The position numbers were made by a program, and so were the translations under genes. This document shows, one piece after another, positions 38,404 through 50,059 of a DNA stretch of 64,000 nucleotides (its first letter is position 1; every line of letters begins with the position of its first letter). The DNA comes from Micractinium sp. NFX-FRZ (lineage: Eukaryota; Chlorophyta; Trebouxiophyceae; Chlorellales; Chlorellaceae). Under the pieces are notes generated by a model. The model saw only the letters and a program-made list of their open reading frames with translations. It ran no database searches and had not been told where the DNA came from. The DNA is taken from positions 223,649 to 287,648 of the forward strand of contig JAPTJF010000018.1 in the NCBI GenBank assembly GCA_029339195.1, given 5' to 3'.

Positions 38404-41400
38404 TCATGCTGATGTGGAGGCGGCCCCGGATGGGCCCACACCGACGCCGCCCTCCTGCTCCTCCTCCTCCCGCCTCTGCCGCTGGTACCGCTGGCACACC
38501 TCCTTGTGCGCCTTCCAGTCCCTCCGATGGCACTCCCGCCCGCAGTACCGCGCCCGGCGGCACCCCGTGCAGATGCTCAGCTTGCGCCCCTCCGCCGCCA
38601 GCTCCTCCTCGCTCGTGCCGCAGGCAGCGCAGTACCGAGTGTAGTCCCGGCTCGCCAGGGTGACCTCATAGATGTTGAGGGGCGAGCCGTCTGGCCCCAC
38701 CGTCTGCAGCGGTGCATGCATGCATGCGTGCATATATTAGGCAAGTACAAAGAGCATGAGCATGATGCGTGTTCAGGGGTGTGACGTCTGGGGGAGTCAT
38801 CTGCGGCAGCAGCCGGCAGGCGGCAAAGCAGGTGGTGAGGGAAGCGCACAGGAAGGTGGGAGGGGGCCGACAAAGGGGCGGCGCAGCGGGGAGCTTGAGG
38901 GCATGCAAAGCTGGGTGTGGCGCAGGAGGCGGCACAGCGGCGTTGGGGCAGTGGGCGGGCGCTGGGGATGGAGCGGGGCGGCAGAAGGGTCAGTGGCAAG
39001 GCAAGGGTGGCGAGGGAGGCAAGGGAGGCAAGAGAGGCAGGGCAAGAGATGGCACGAGAGCTAGCGCAGGGAGAGGGGCAGCCAGCGGCTGTGCGGGCAA
39101 TGCACTGAGGCTGTGTTGCTGACAGAGCATTACAGCTGTGATGCTGGCAGTGTCGGGCGCAGCAGGGCGCAGCACAGGTGCAAGGTGAGAAGGGGCTGCC
39201 TACCAGGCCTGCCTACCCACCTGCCCCACCGCTCTCCGGTTCTCAACCTCTGCGGGGGACGGCGGCCTCGGCTGCAGGCAGATGGGGGGGCACGCACACA
39301 TTGCTGCCGTCAAACTGCCAGCAAACGCACATAACGCCGCAGCTTTGCAAACAGGTGGTTGTTTCCAAGGCGCACAAAATACATGTGCAAAATACATATG
39401 TACTGCTCAACAAAGGCGCTACCTGGTCACTGCACATGTCAATGCCTGCACATGTCTCTGCACATGTCCCTCAAGGCGCACCTGGTGCTGCATCTGCTAC
39501 AGGAGGCGCACCTGGTACTGCATCTGTCGCACAAGGCGCCACCCGCTATATCAAGCGCACCTGGTACTGCATCCGCTACAGGAGGCGCACCTGGTTCTGC
39601 ATCTGCTGGACGGCCCTGGGAGGCTGCGACTGCCGCAGCGTCAAATTCATGAGCTCCCCACCCAGCCGCCGCCCCTCTTCCTCCGTCCCGCGCCACACCT
39701 GCACGCAGGCAAGAGGCAGGCGGGCGGGCGGGTAGGCGGGTGGGCGGCGGGTGGGCTGTAGCGGTAGTGTGGGAGAGCACGTGCGGCGGGCTGTCAGGCA
39801 ATGCACGAAAGCAATGGGCAGACCACCATGGCAGCTTGTGTTCACATTTGGCAGCTGAAGCTGATGCCCATCGGAGGCTCTCGCAGCACAGAAGAGGCGT
39901 CCCATTTTTGTTTTCGAGGGGATGCCAGGCCCATCGCCTGTCCTACCCAGCAGCTGCCCTTCCCTCCCCTGGCCCGTCATCATCGTCCTCTCCCTGCTAT
40001 GCTCTGCTGGTGCAGGCTAGTCCGCCCCCTCTTCTGCTTACCGGCAGCTCTCGCAGCAGCAGGTCGGCAATGGCACGGAAGAAGGGGCGGTAGTGGCCGC
40101 GGTAGGAGCGGTCCGACTTCATCTGCCGCAGCAGCGGCTCCCATCCTGCGGGCCCGACAGGCAGGGGGTGTGGCAGCAGTCGCAGTGGGAAGTTTTGTCA
40201 GTTTGTGACGCAGTCGCATGTGATGCTGGTTACCCGCCTGCCTGCCTCGGTTCTGTGAGGATTGCATGGCGTCACGCTGTGCCCATCGACTATCACCAGG
40301 TTTTGTTAGCGGATTTCCTTTTGCGCTCAAAAAATATATTCTGTGGCGCCACGCTGTGCTGTGCTGTGCTGTGCTGTGCATGCTGTGGTCGCCCACCTGC
40401 CTCCTTGAGCTCTGTGATGGACTCTGGGGGTGCAAACATGGCGCCGCTGCCCACCAGCGCCAGCGCGTTGCGCATCAGCGCACCCCCCGTCTCCTGCGGG
40501 CCAAGAGGCAGAGCAAATGAAGCACGCGATGCAGGGAGGTCAGAGATGGCAGCCACCGCGCCCCCAGTCAATCAAGCCCCGCACCTGGCAGTGCTACCTG
40601 CACAGGGGCTGCCCGGCCCTGCTGGCAGCCCCTGGCCCAGCTACGGCCCTTGCTGTCCCGCCCCCACCCCTTAACTATAGTTAACTCCAGTAGTCAGTCA
40701 GAGCCCCGCACCTGGCCGTGATCTCTCAAGTCAATCAGATTAATCATTTGATAGAGTCAAATTCAAGATCAACCGCAGCCCCGCACCTGGCAGTGGTCGC
40801 CGCACAGCGGCTCGTACTTGCGAGTGTACAGCAGGTCGGCGGCCGTGCTGATGATGGCTTTGATGGAGGAAAACACGCCGGCGTAGCACAGGAGCTCTCC
40901 GTGCGCCTGAAGGGGGAGGGGGAGGGGAGGCAGCAGCCGTCCCCGTGAGCGCGTTATAGGATGGAAAGGAAGCCACAGGGGCACAAGGGTAGTGGGACAG
41001 AGTGTACGGGAGGCGCACGCACAGGACAGGAGGCTGGCGCGGCATCATGCAGGCATGTTGCCGTACAAGCAGGAGTGACAAGTGTTGAGGGCGGGGAGTA
41101 GCATCATCACCCGCGGGTCAGATCTAGCGCCACCCACAGGCAAGCAGTGGCGTCAGGCAGGAGTAATCATTATGCCATCCACTCACTTGCATGGTGTTGA
41201 TAGGGTCGCCCGGGCGCTGCGGATGGGGGGCAGCAGGTTGGTGGGCCCAAGTTCATTACGCGGGCATGGGTCGTGAGGTAGCCACCGGCAGAGTGCTGCT
41301 GCCCGCCCTTCTCCCGCCCGCCACCCAGTGCGCAGGCAAGTCGCGCAAGCAACAGCAGCAAATCCACGTTGGTGTCACCCCTCACATGGCATCCCATGCC

Positions 41401-44068
41401 TTGTGCTCCAGCACCGAACCCCAACCCTGGCACCCGCCTCACGTGGCACATGCTTGTGAGCACTCGCCCAAAGTTGACTTGGGCCGAGAGGAAGCGCTCC
41501 AGCCCCTCATCCCGCCCCACCCCCTCCTCATGGCCGTAAGCTGTGGCAGGCGCCAGGGCCAGGTCAAGAAGCACAGCTGCAGGCGGGCAGGTTGAACAGG
41601 CAGGCAGGCAGGCAAGAAACAGACAGGTCAGTGGGCAGGAAGACTGGCAGGCACGCGGGCAGGCGGGGGCAAGCGGGCGCCGATGAGGGTATCCAACTGT
41701 GGCACATGCCCATCACGGCTAACCGCCCCCACTCACCCTCCTTTCCCCAATCCCCGGAGACCCTCATCCAGCACACCGTCGTTCCATGGCGCCTCCCTAG
41801 CCATTCTTGTTTGCCCCCCACCTCCCGTCTTGCCCGCCGCCTCCCGCCCTCCCCACCCCCCATGCCCCTCCCTCCCTCTGCCCCCAACTCTGTTGCGCCG
41901 AACAACAAGACACCGCCCCAACTTTGTTGCGCCGAACAACAAGACACCTCCCGTCTCTCACCCTTGACTTTGCACCAGACCCTCCCTCCCTCAGCCACCC
42001 CCTCTCACCAGGCACCTCCTCCTCCCACAGAGCCTCCTTGGCCGCCTCTGCCGCTATCTGTGTCCCCAGACCGCCGACCTTTGCCCGCATATATCTGAGC
42101 CGCACCCCTCTCGGCCGTAGGATCCCCTCTGCCTTGCCCCGCACGTCAGGGCAGCTCTGCTGCTTACCCATTTGTAGCATCCAACACCCTCATCCAACAA
42201 CCCCTCTCACCAGGAACGTCCTCCTCCCGCAGAGCCTCCTTGGCCGCCTCCACCGCCTCGTTTTCGCGGTAGCGAAGCATGGAGAAGAGGGACTCCAGGC
42301 AGTGGTCCAGGCCCTCGGCCCACTTGGGGGCCATGCCCTCTTCTGTGATCTGCGGACGGACGCGCGGGCGGGCAGGCGAGAAAGGAGGGGCAACGAGGGG
42401 TGGGGGTGCAGGTAAGCGGAAGAGGAACTTGGGGCAGTGAGCCAGGCCCACTGACCACTTCGAGGCCATGCCTTCCTCTGCAATGTGCGGGTAGGGCATG
42501 ACACCACAGGTGGCAGGGGCGGAGAGGCAGGGAGGGATGGGAGGCAGGGAAGGGGGGTGCAAGGGCGGGCCGGAGGGGCGACAGCAGTGGGGCGGACGCT
42601 TGCTGGGATGTGCTCACGCTGCCAAAATGGCCCCACACAACACCCGCACCCCACCACCCACACCCTCACACGCACACACCCACATCACCCAGTTACTCGC
42701 CGGGCCGCACCGTCAGCGCCGGGCTGCCAGCTTCACACCCTGCAAACACAACAAACCACACACCACAGCGTGCCCCCCAGGCTGCCAGCCCCATCCGCTT
42801 CTAGAAGCCGCAGCACACACCACAGCACAGCATGCCTGCCCGCCCGCCAGGCTCACTCACATCGCTCAGTCACCCATCGCCCCTGCCACCGCCGTCAGGC
42901 TGTCTGCAGTGAAGGGCTGCATGCCGGACGGGGTCGGAGCTGCGGGGCGGCAGGCAGGCAGGTGTGAATGAGGGGCGGTTTCAGATACAAGGTGCAAAGA
43001 TGGCGCGAGCCTAAAGCACTGCGGCGCCCACACACCTGAGCAGGAGCACCAGGATCCAGTCACACACCACACCCACCACGACCGAGCCACAGCACAGCAT
43101 GTCGTGCACAGCATGAGGGCCCACCTGCTGTGCAGCTTCAGCAGCGCGTCGTGCACCTTGCCGTACGCCAGCGCAGGCCCGATGTGCTCAAATGCGATGA
43201 GTATGTTGCGCACCTGTGGGAGGATCCCAGGTGGGGGTGACATGGCGGCACTGCTGGTCAGGCAAACAGCTGCCATGACCATGCCTTGCTTGGTGTGTGC
43301 CTGCATGAGGCCGCCACCCCAAAGGGGCCCGCCTCAGGCACACACCAACAGGGCCGGCTGTCCACGTGCCGAGGCAGGCGAGCGTCAAAGGCCGGCCTGC
43401 GTGCTGTGCAGCAACAGCAACAGGCTTGCAGGTGAGGCAGCGTGCCGGGCGGCACAAAAGGACAGGCTGGCACTTGCTGGCGAGCGGTGCGGTATGCTTC
43501 TGCGGGTTACACAGGTTCGAAATAAGGAGGAGGTTTAAAGGGCAGCCAGCCCACCCACCCACCCACCTGCTGGCACTTGTCCTCGGTGGTGCGCAAGGAC
43601 GGGTCGCAGTCCGCCAACAGCGCTGCCAGAGCGGGTGCGTCTAGCACACGCGCCATGCGCTGGTAGTCCCACCGCCCGCGGGAGAGGCAGGTGTTGTAGA
43701 GCTCACGGACTGCCTCGTTGCATGCTGCACACGTGGGCGAGCGAGGGGGGATGGGTGGGCTTGCAGTGGCAACAGTGCTTGCAGGGGCTGGCGGTGAGGC
43801 AGCGGCAGGCAGGCGGGTGGCGGCGGGGCCGCAAGTGATGCCCCACCGCCGCCTGCCGTGACTTCAGGACGTTTCAACGAGCCAATACGTCTTCCAGCAA
43901 GGAATGAGCAGCAACAGCGCTCCAGCACATGCAAGACCCGAAAGTGTCAGGCCCAGCCCTAGCACTATCGGACGCACTCGCGATGCGCTCCGGTAGCAGG
44001 CATTTGCCCCTGAGCAGCGTGGCCCAGTCGAGACCCGGCTGCTCTGCACTGCCGCTAGAGCTCGCCAT
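38404..44068 (-). CDS. Helical protein with C-terminal MYND zinc finger
   Basis: Exons (minus): 44068-43978, 43724-43567, 43213-43125, 42349-42211, 41576-41443, 41216-41187, 40906-40787, 40493-40397, 40145-40042, 39698-39591, 38703-38404. The start is MASSSGSAEQPGLDWATLL. The body is alpha-helical and ARM-like (VRNILIAFEHIGPALAYGK, WAEGLDHCLESLFSMLRY, YAGVFSSIKAIISTAADLL). The last exon ends in a complete MYND finger: C-x2-C in YCAACG, C-x2-C in ICTGC, C-x3-C in RYCGREC, and H-x3-C in HKEVC. MYND fingers bind proline-rich peptides; the overall role is unknown. One join is unresolved: the exon ending at 43125 leaves phase 2 but the next begins in phase 0, so either a small exon is missing or the donor is the internal AAG/GTGCAC. 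Several introns carry exon-edge copies. Confidence 0.82.
39470..39590 (-). repeat. Short tandem copies of the MYND-gene exon 10 donor edge
   Basis: GGCGCACCTGGT followed by CTGCATC recurs at about 39476, 39509 and 39556 before the genuine junction at 39585-39591. Spacing is 30-47 bases. Each copy keeps CAG followed by GTGCGC on the transcript strand. Confidence 0.8.
40575..40725 (-). repeat. Copies of the MYND-gene exon 7 donor edge
   Basis: AGCCCCGCACCTGGCAGTG near 40577 and AGCCCCGCACCTGGCCGTG near 40701 repeat the genuine junction AGCCCCGCACCTGGCAGTG at 40778-40796. Spacing is roughly 80-120 bases. Three equivalent donors therefore lie in a row. Confidence 0.8.
41882..41948. repeat. 34-bp direct repeat with palindromic core
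   Basis: Two 33-base copies at 41882-41914 and 41916-41948 differ at one base. Each contains TTGCGCCGAACAACAAGAC; in the second, TTGTTGCGCCGAACAA forms a small palindrome. It lies in an intron of the MYND gene. Confidence 0.85.
42005..42500 (-). repeat. Copies of both edges of MYND-gene exon 4
   Basis: Near 42008-42048, CACCAGGCACCTCCTCC and the following AGAGCCTCCTTGGCCGCCTC repeat the exon's 3' edge at 42209-42252. Near 42440-42500, GGCCATGCCTTCCTCTGCA repeats its 5' edge at 42330-42349. One decayed copy lies on each side of the exon. Confidence 0.78.
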
Positions 44069-45666
44069 GTGCGGTCGCCAAGGGTGCTGGCGTGGTCTGG
44101 TGAGCAGGAATCAACGCGCGATGGGCTTGCAGCTCAAATTGTCGACCCGCAAGCGCGAGAAGCGGCCTGCCAATGCCACATGTGGCGGCGGCAGCGGCAC
44201 CCAATCATGATGAAGGCTGGCACCCCACGAGGCCGGCAGCATGCCAGCGCCTCACTGCACAGAAAGCGCTGCTGTCCGCAAGCACTGCAACCATTCGACT
44301 GCTGCGTTACCAAGCTGTCACAGGCAGGTGCTTTTTGCTCGGAACCAGGCAGACCGGCGGCCCGCTGCCGACACCTAAGCACCCGCAGCATTTCCTGCAC
44401 CCTCGACCTGCTCAAGGGGTATGTATTTACACTAGGACGTGTCTCTTCATTCGCTCAACACACACGCACACTGTTTGGTGGGACCCGCTCACTCTCGCTG
44501 ATCACTGAGAAGTGTGCCGTGATGTGTGGAGCACACTGGGCAGCAGCCGGAAACGGTGCGAACCGGGCGGCAGGGCGGGTGGACAGCCGGGGATGCATGA
44601 GAGCAACTAGCACGGCGCTGGCTTGTTCAATGCCCTTGCCAGTGCGATGGGAGGGAGCAGGGAAAGCAGGCAGGGGGGAGGAGGTTTTGTATCAAGGGGA
44701 GCCAGGGAGGAGAGGGCGGCGCCGGCGCCGGTACAAAGGAAGGGTAAGAGGGGGAGAGAGGGGCAATCATGCGCAGGGGGAGAGAGATAGTACTAGGGGA
44801 GCAGAGGCGGGCAGGGGCAGCGCCTGCCGCTTGCCCGCAAGGATTCGGCAGGGGGAGAGGATCGGCAGGGGCAGGGGAAGGGCAGCACAGGGTGGAAAGA
44901 AAAGGAGGCGGGCTCAGGAGTGGTGAGGGGTGTCGTCAGCTGCACATGAGGCGGGGCGGGAGGGGTGCATGCACGTCCATTTGGACAGAGGGCAAAGCAC
45001 CAGAGCGGGGGTGAAAACACGGGGCGGGGTGGGCGGCAGCGGCACAGGATGCGGGAGCGGGAGAGAAAACAATTCGCTGCAATGTCGTGTGGCCTAGAAA
45101 CGAGCGGGGGAAGGCCGGGGGGTGCGCGGCGCCTGTGGCTACGCCTGTCGGGCAATGTATTTGTGACGTGCCAAGCCATGCACACTGGCAGCTGCGCCCC
45201 TGCGCTTGCCACCCGGAGCAGTGTGGCCAGCAGTGTGCAGGGGCGCGCCGACTGACCGGCAAGCGGCTGGAGCTGGGCCGTGCCACGTGGTGTAGACGGG
45301 GGACGGTTCATCCCGGCACCACCGGTGCACTCATGCCCACTTGCCTGCACAGGCAGCAAGGGGTGACGCACAGTGGGTGACAATGCCGCCGGGAGGTGGT
45401 GGAAGGGCGCGACGCACAAGTGTGCGGCATGTACGGCACAGCAGCTGCATGGCAGAAGACCTCCCACCCCCGCCGCTACATCCCGCCACCCTCCCTCTCC
45501 TCTCCTCTCCTTCCCCTAGAGGGGCAGCTCCCGACATGCAAATGGAGCGGGGCAGAGGCCTTGCTGCCCAACGCCAGGACCCCCAAAATAGAAAGAAACA
45601 AAGGCAACTCGAGTGGAAATTTCCACACCTTTCATAAGGGGAGTTCTACACTTTTGATAAGGAATC
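44069..45666. other. Intergenic region between the MYND gene promoter and ZIP 3' end
   Basis: This holds the 5' region of the MYND gene and the 3' region of the ZIP gene. A plus frame of 285 codons (44069-44926) opens with GTG and becomes a G/A-rich, Arg/Gly low-complexity run, so I do not call it a gene. From 44640 to 45060 the plus strand is strikingly purine-rich. Confidence 0.45.
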
Positions 45667-48600
45667 TCAATTATTGCCCCGCCACTCACCAATGACTGCC
45701 ATGACGGTGACGCCAGCGTAGAAGGAGATGAAGCTGAGGGCCTGCACCCACCACCGGCGGGAGCGCAGCCACGCCGACTGCGTCATCAGCGGGTTGATCA
45801 GCTCCACCAGCACCACCTGCAGTGGGGGGGAATCATTTTGAGGCAGAGGTGAGGATAGAGCCAATTGTGTGTGTTTATCATACTTGTCATCTGGGGGGTT
45901 GATCAGCTCCACCAGCACCACCTGCAGTAGGGGGGAGAAGAATGTAAGAAAGCAGTACCAGAGGTTAGGGTGAAGCCAACCGTATGACGTTGTGTGCATC
46001 TTGATGTCTGCGGAGGGCAGGGCAGGGGCAGGCTGCCGGACAGAGCAGGGGGGCAGCGCAGGCAGGCAGGCAGGCAGGCCAGACCACGACCCCAGCCCAG
46101 CCCAGCCCAGCCCTTGGCTCACGTAAATGAGGATGCCGGTCGAAATCGAGTCAAACACGCCCTCCACCAGCAGCGTGGTCTCAGCGTTCTTGTTGAACGA
46201 CTCACGCATGCCGATGCCTGCATGGCAACGCACCAGCAGCAGGGAAGGCAGAGGGTGGGTTCAATGCAAAGGCCAGGAGGGGCGCAGGGAGCCCCGGGAC
46301 TGCGGCGTGACGGCCAGCAGCACGATCGACACCCAGCAATGCACGGCAGAGCAGGGTGAGGGGTCAGCCGAGGCTTCTGGTTCACCAATGGCGATGCCGG
46401 TGGGTGTGGTGACCGCATAGGCCAGCCCCATCAGCATGCTCTTCATCACGCCCAGCCCGCTGTCCACCACAGCAGACCCGATGGCAAAGCCCTGCAGGCG
46501 GCGGGGTGTGTGGAGGAGCGGGAGGGGGCGGGAGGGAGGGCGATCAGCGGCTGCTGTCTGCTGTGCACACAGCGTGCAGTGGGTGGCGCAGAATGCCACG
46601 CGAAGGCCATGCTTTTGCCGCCCTTGTCACAATCGTGCAGGGCAGCTGGGGTTTAGAAGAGCCCGGGGCATGCCGCCGCCGCGGGCACGTGAAACGGCAG
46701 CACAGCAGGCACAGTGCGGCGGTCACAGCACAGCGGCCACATCACAGCAGGCGCAGCGCAGCGGGCGCAGCGCACCTCGAAGAACTGGTGGAAAGACAGC
46801 GCAACTAGCAGGGTGTTGAAGGCGCTGCCGTTGGTGACGCCCAGCGTGATGCCAATCAGCACTGCATCGGAACGATGGGGCGGGTGAGGCAGGGTCAGAT
46901 TGGGAGCAGGGCAGGCAAGTCACAAATCCGGCCACTATGATTTATTAAAAATTTCTTATGTGCAAAAAGGATAAATTCAGGTGAAAGGTGTGGTGCCCAT
47001 AGCACAGATTGGCTGCATCTCCCACCCATGTACACCTCGCCAACAGCTTGATGCAAACTGCAGCACATTTAAATCACAGCAAAGCAACAGCACAACAAAA
47101 CACCTCCCCCAAGGATCCCACCCCCCAACAGCACACCAGGAGGCAGCCACCCACCCGAGTGGAAGATGATGCCCTGAGCACCACAGCACAGCACAGCACA
47201 GCATCCCAAGTATCCTTACCCCAACAGCACCACAGCAGGAGGCAGGCACCCACCCGAGTGGAAGATGATGCCCTGAGCACCACAGCACAGCACAGCACAG
47301 CACAGCACAGCACAGCACAGCACAGCATCCCAAGTATCGTGACCCCAACAGCACCACAGCAGGAGGCAGGCACCCACCCGAGTGGAAGATGATCCCCGCC
47401 TCCATCATGTAGATGCCCACAATCTGTGAGGGGTCCGCCTTGTTGGGGGTGTGGCTGATCAGGGAGGTGCACCCCTCGCCGTGCACAGCACAGGGGGCTG
47501 CAGAGGGAGGGAGGGCGGGAGGCACGGGGCGGCGGGCGGGTGAGCAGGCGTGGGCAAGAGGGGTGGGGAGCCAGCAGACGGCGTAGGCCTGCCGGCAGCA
47601 TGGAGGAGACCGGGCCGAGCGCGGCAGCGAGTGTTAGACTTGGCTGAACCCTGCTCTGTCCCCCTTCCAAGCAACAGCACGCACAGCGCCAGCGCGCAGT
47701 TCCGCCACATTTCTCGCCGCCCCCCGCACGCCTTGCCAGCAGCCCCCACACTTTCCATCCCCCGGCCCCCCTCACCTCCGTCCTCGCTGGCCTCCCCATT
47801 GCTGTCTGTGGCTGCATCCTTGGACGCTGCCGCCGCGCCAGCCTCCACATCGGCGTCGCTGTGCTTGCTGCCGTGCGCGTGCCCGTGCGCGTGCGCGTGC
47901 CCATGGTCGTGGGGCTGGGGAGCGGCCGCCAGGTGCGCCTTGCTGGTGTGCATGGAGGCAATGGCGCCCACCACCGCCGCGTGGTGCGTGTGCGTGTCTG
48001 CGTCGTGCGCCTGCTCGTGGCACGCCTCGCCGTGGGGCTGCTGCCCTCCCCGGCGCTCCAGGAAGCGCTGGTACGCCCCCTCAATTAGGTAATCGATCAG
48101 CTGCATGAAGACAATGGACAGCACTACAAAGAGGTACGCCCACGCCTCGTACCGCTCGTTCCAGGAGTCGGAGAGGCACGGCGAGTTGAGGTTGCGCGCG
48201 GCTGGCAACAGCATGTGGATGAAGGCGGTGGCTAGGATGGTACCAAAGCCTGCATGGGAGGCGGGGGGCGGGTGAAGAGGTCTGCAGGCGCACGCGGACA
48301 CCTAGGACCACGCACACACACGCGGTGCCCCGCGCCTGGCGGCAGCAGGCAGAGCAGCAGCGTTGGTGCACGCCGGCAGCTGGGGGAGGCCACCTAAACC
48401 AACCCAGCCCACCAAGGCTTCCTGTACTGCTGCTCACCAAACAAGGTGCCCATCTCGACGGCCACTGCTGGCCTGTCCTGCCACCCTGTACTGCTAGCCT
48501 GCCCTACCACCGTGTACTGCCACCCTGTACTGCTCACTCACCAAAGAAGGTGCCCATCTTAACGGCGGCCAGCACAAAGGAGCTCTTGGAGGAGATGTGG

Positions 48601-50059
48601 AGGATGACAGGGAGGAAGGCACCCGCAGCGGACACTGCCAGCAGGATGAAGACGGAGCCGATGTGCAGGCCTGTGCAGGGAAAGGAGGGGGCACTCGTGG
48701 GTTGAGTGATGGAGCGGCTGGAGGGCGATCAGAAGAAAAGGACACGCTCGACAGGAGGGTGAAGACGGAGCCGACGTGCAGGCCTACAAAAGGGTGTGTG
48801 ATAATTGATGTGTGTGTTGATGGCTGAGGGGGTGCAGCAGGGTTGGAGAAGATGGCGGCAGGCTGCCGGCCTAGGGACGAGACGGTGCACAGCCCGAGGG
48901 CTGGCTTCCTCCCAACCAGGAAGCTGTACCAGCTAGCTGCTGGGGCGGGTGCAACCCTATCCCCCAGCTCTCTCCACTCAACCCAGTTGTGTCCCAAATC
49001 AAGCCCTAGTGCCACCCCACCCCGTGCAACTGTGCAACTCGCACCACACACCAGCCACTACTGCCCCCCACGCCTCCCTCCTTCCTCCACACACTCACCC
49101 AGGTTGTAACCCTCGAGCGCCGCCTTGCCGCACACCTCCGCCTTGGCGGCCTCCACGCTGCCCAGCTCAGCAGCAGCCGTGGCTGCAGGAGGGTTGGGAC
49201 GGACGGAAGGCCAGGGCAGAGGGGGTGTGGATGAGTGAAGTGAGAAGGAGGGTGAGAGCAGTGGGTGGGAGGGGCATCTGGCTGGGCCTGGCAGGAGTGC
49301 AGCGCAGCAAGCGCTGGTGTGGCTAGGCCAGCGGCGTGGCAGGCTGCCTGGCAAAAGACAGCTCGATCCGCCCTTGCCACCACAATCCTCCCAAAGCCAC
49401 TACTGCACCAATGGCCCTGTCCTCACCTAGGCCGATCGCATCCACTCCATGCGCGTGTCCCGAGTGGTCGTCATGGGCGCCCCCCTCAGCCTCATGGTCG
49501 TGCCCCGCATGGTCCTCCTCGGCAGCTGAGCCAGCGGCGGTGGCTCCAGTCTCGTTTTCATGCGCGTGGTCGTCGTGGCCATCCGCTGCGGGTGCTGCGG
49601 GAGTGCCGGCAGCGGCAGTCTCGGTCTCGTGGGCATGGTCATCATGATGTTCCTCTGCCACGGGGGCAGGCGCGGGGGCGGCAGGTAGCTCCGCGTGGTC
49701 GTGGTCGTGATCGTGGTCAACTGCGGGGGTTGGAGCCCCTGCCTCGGCAGCTGCTGGGAAGGGAGGGCAGGGCGCGGCGGCGGCGGCGGTCAGCGCGCGT
49801 CGGGGACTGGCGCGGCGGCGGTGGGGATTGCCGGCGCGCACCGCAGCAGCCCACCGCTATGTGACCGGGCCGTCAATCGGGCTGTCTAGAGTGCACTGCG
49901 AGCCGGAGAGGTGCCCGCGAGAGTGGGAGAGGTGCATGCAGCTGAACCACGGTGCAGCGACGCCCGCGGCGGCCCGTTGCCGAGCTCACCTGCGCACAAT
50001 CCAGCACAGATCACCAACGAGGCCACCAGGAGCCAGGCGGCGCGCCGCATCGTGAACAT
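45667..50059 (-). CDS. ZIP-family divalent metal transporter (about 545 aa)
   Basis: ZIP proteins move zinc, iron or related ions into the cytosol. Exons (minus): 50059-49990, 49750-49427, 49182-49099, 48670-48542, 48249-47776, 47497-47378, 46861-46776, 46491-46386, 46217-46123, 45816-45667. The start MFTMRRAAWLLVASLVICAG is a signal peptide. A His/Asp-rich segment follows (VDHDHDHDHAEL, HHDDHAHETE, DHSGHAHG). Membrane helices begin at LHIGSVFILLAVSAAGAFLP. The variable loop between helices 3 and 4 is again His-rich (HDADTHTHH, HDHGHAHAHGHAHG). The core metal site is intact: IIFHSVLIGITLG near residue 397-409 and HQFFEGFAIGS near 425. The last exon reads into GEWRGNN and a stop; since GTGAGTGG lies just before this, a further exon could replace it. 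Confidence 0.93.
45888..45930 (-). repeat. Copy of the ZIP last-exon acceptor edge
   Basis: GGGGTTGATCAGCTCCACCA with CACCTGCAGTAG at about 45896 repeats the true exon start at 45790-45820. It lies in the upstream intron and keeps the AG acceptor. Confidence 0.8.
47149..47377 (-). repeat. Two copies of the ZIP exon 6 donor edge with CACAG microsatellites
   Basis: CACCCACCCGAGTGGAAGAT occurs at 47149 and 47247; the genuine junction starts at 47371. The first two copies are followed by GATGCCCTGAGCACCACAG and a CACAG pentamer run: about four units at 47182-47201 and nine at 47281-47325. Run length differs between copies, so the array is probably variable between strains. Confidence 0.88.
48430..48790 (-). 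repeat. Copies of both edges of ZIP exon 4
   Basis: CTCACCAAACAAGGTGCCCA near 48434 repeats the exon's donor edge at 48535-48555 (CTCACCAAAGAAGGTGCCCA). GTGAAGACGGAGCCGACGTG near 48759 repeats its acceptor edge at 48648-48668. The exon is again echoed once on each side. Confidence 0.82.

Noticed and set aside
39240..39290. Possible 27-base micro-exon (VENRRAVGQ) in the MYND gene
   Set aside because: It fits the phase but relies on an AGAG acceptor; exon 10 joins exon 11 in phase without it, so it was left out.
44069..44926. 285-codon plus-strand open frame beside the MYND gene start
   Set aside because: It opens with GTG, has no known motif, and its second half is purine-driven Arg/Gly low complexity. 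It overlaps the probable MYND promoter.
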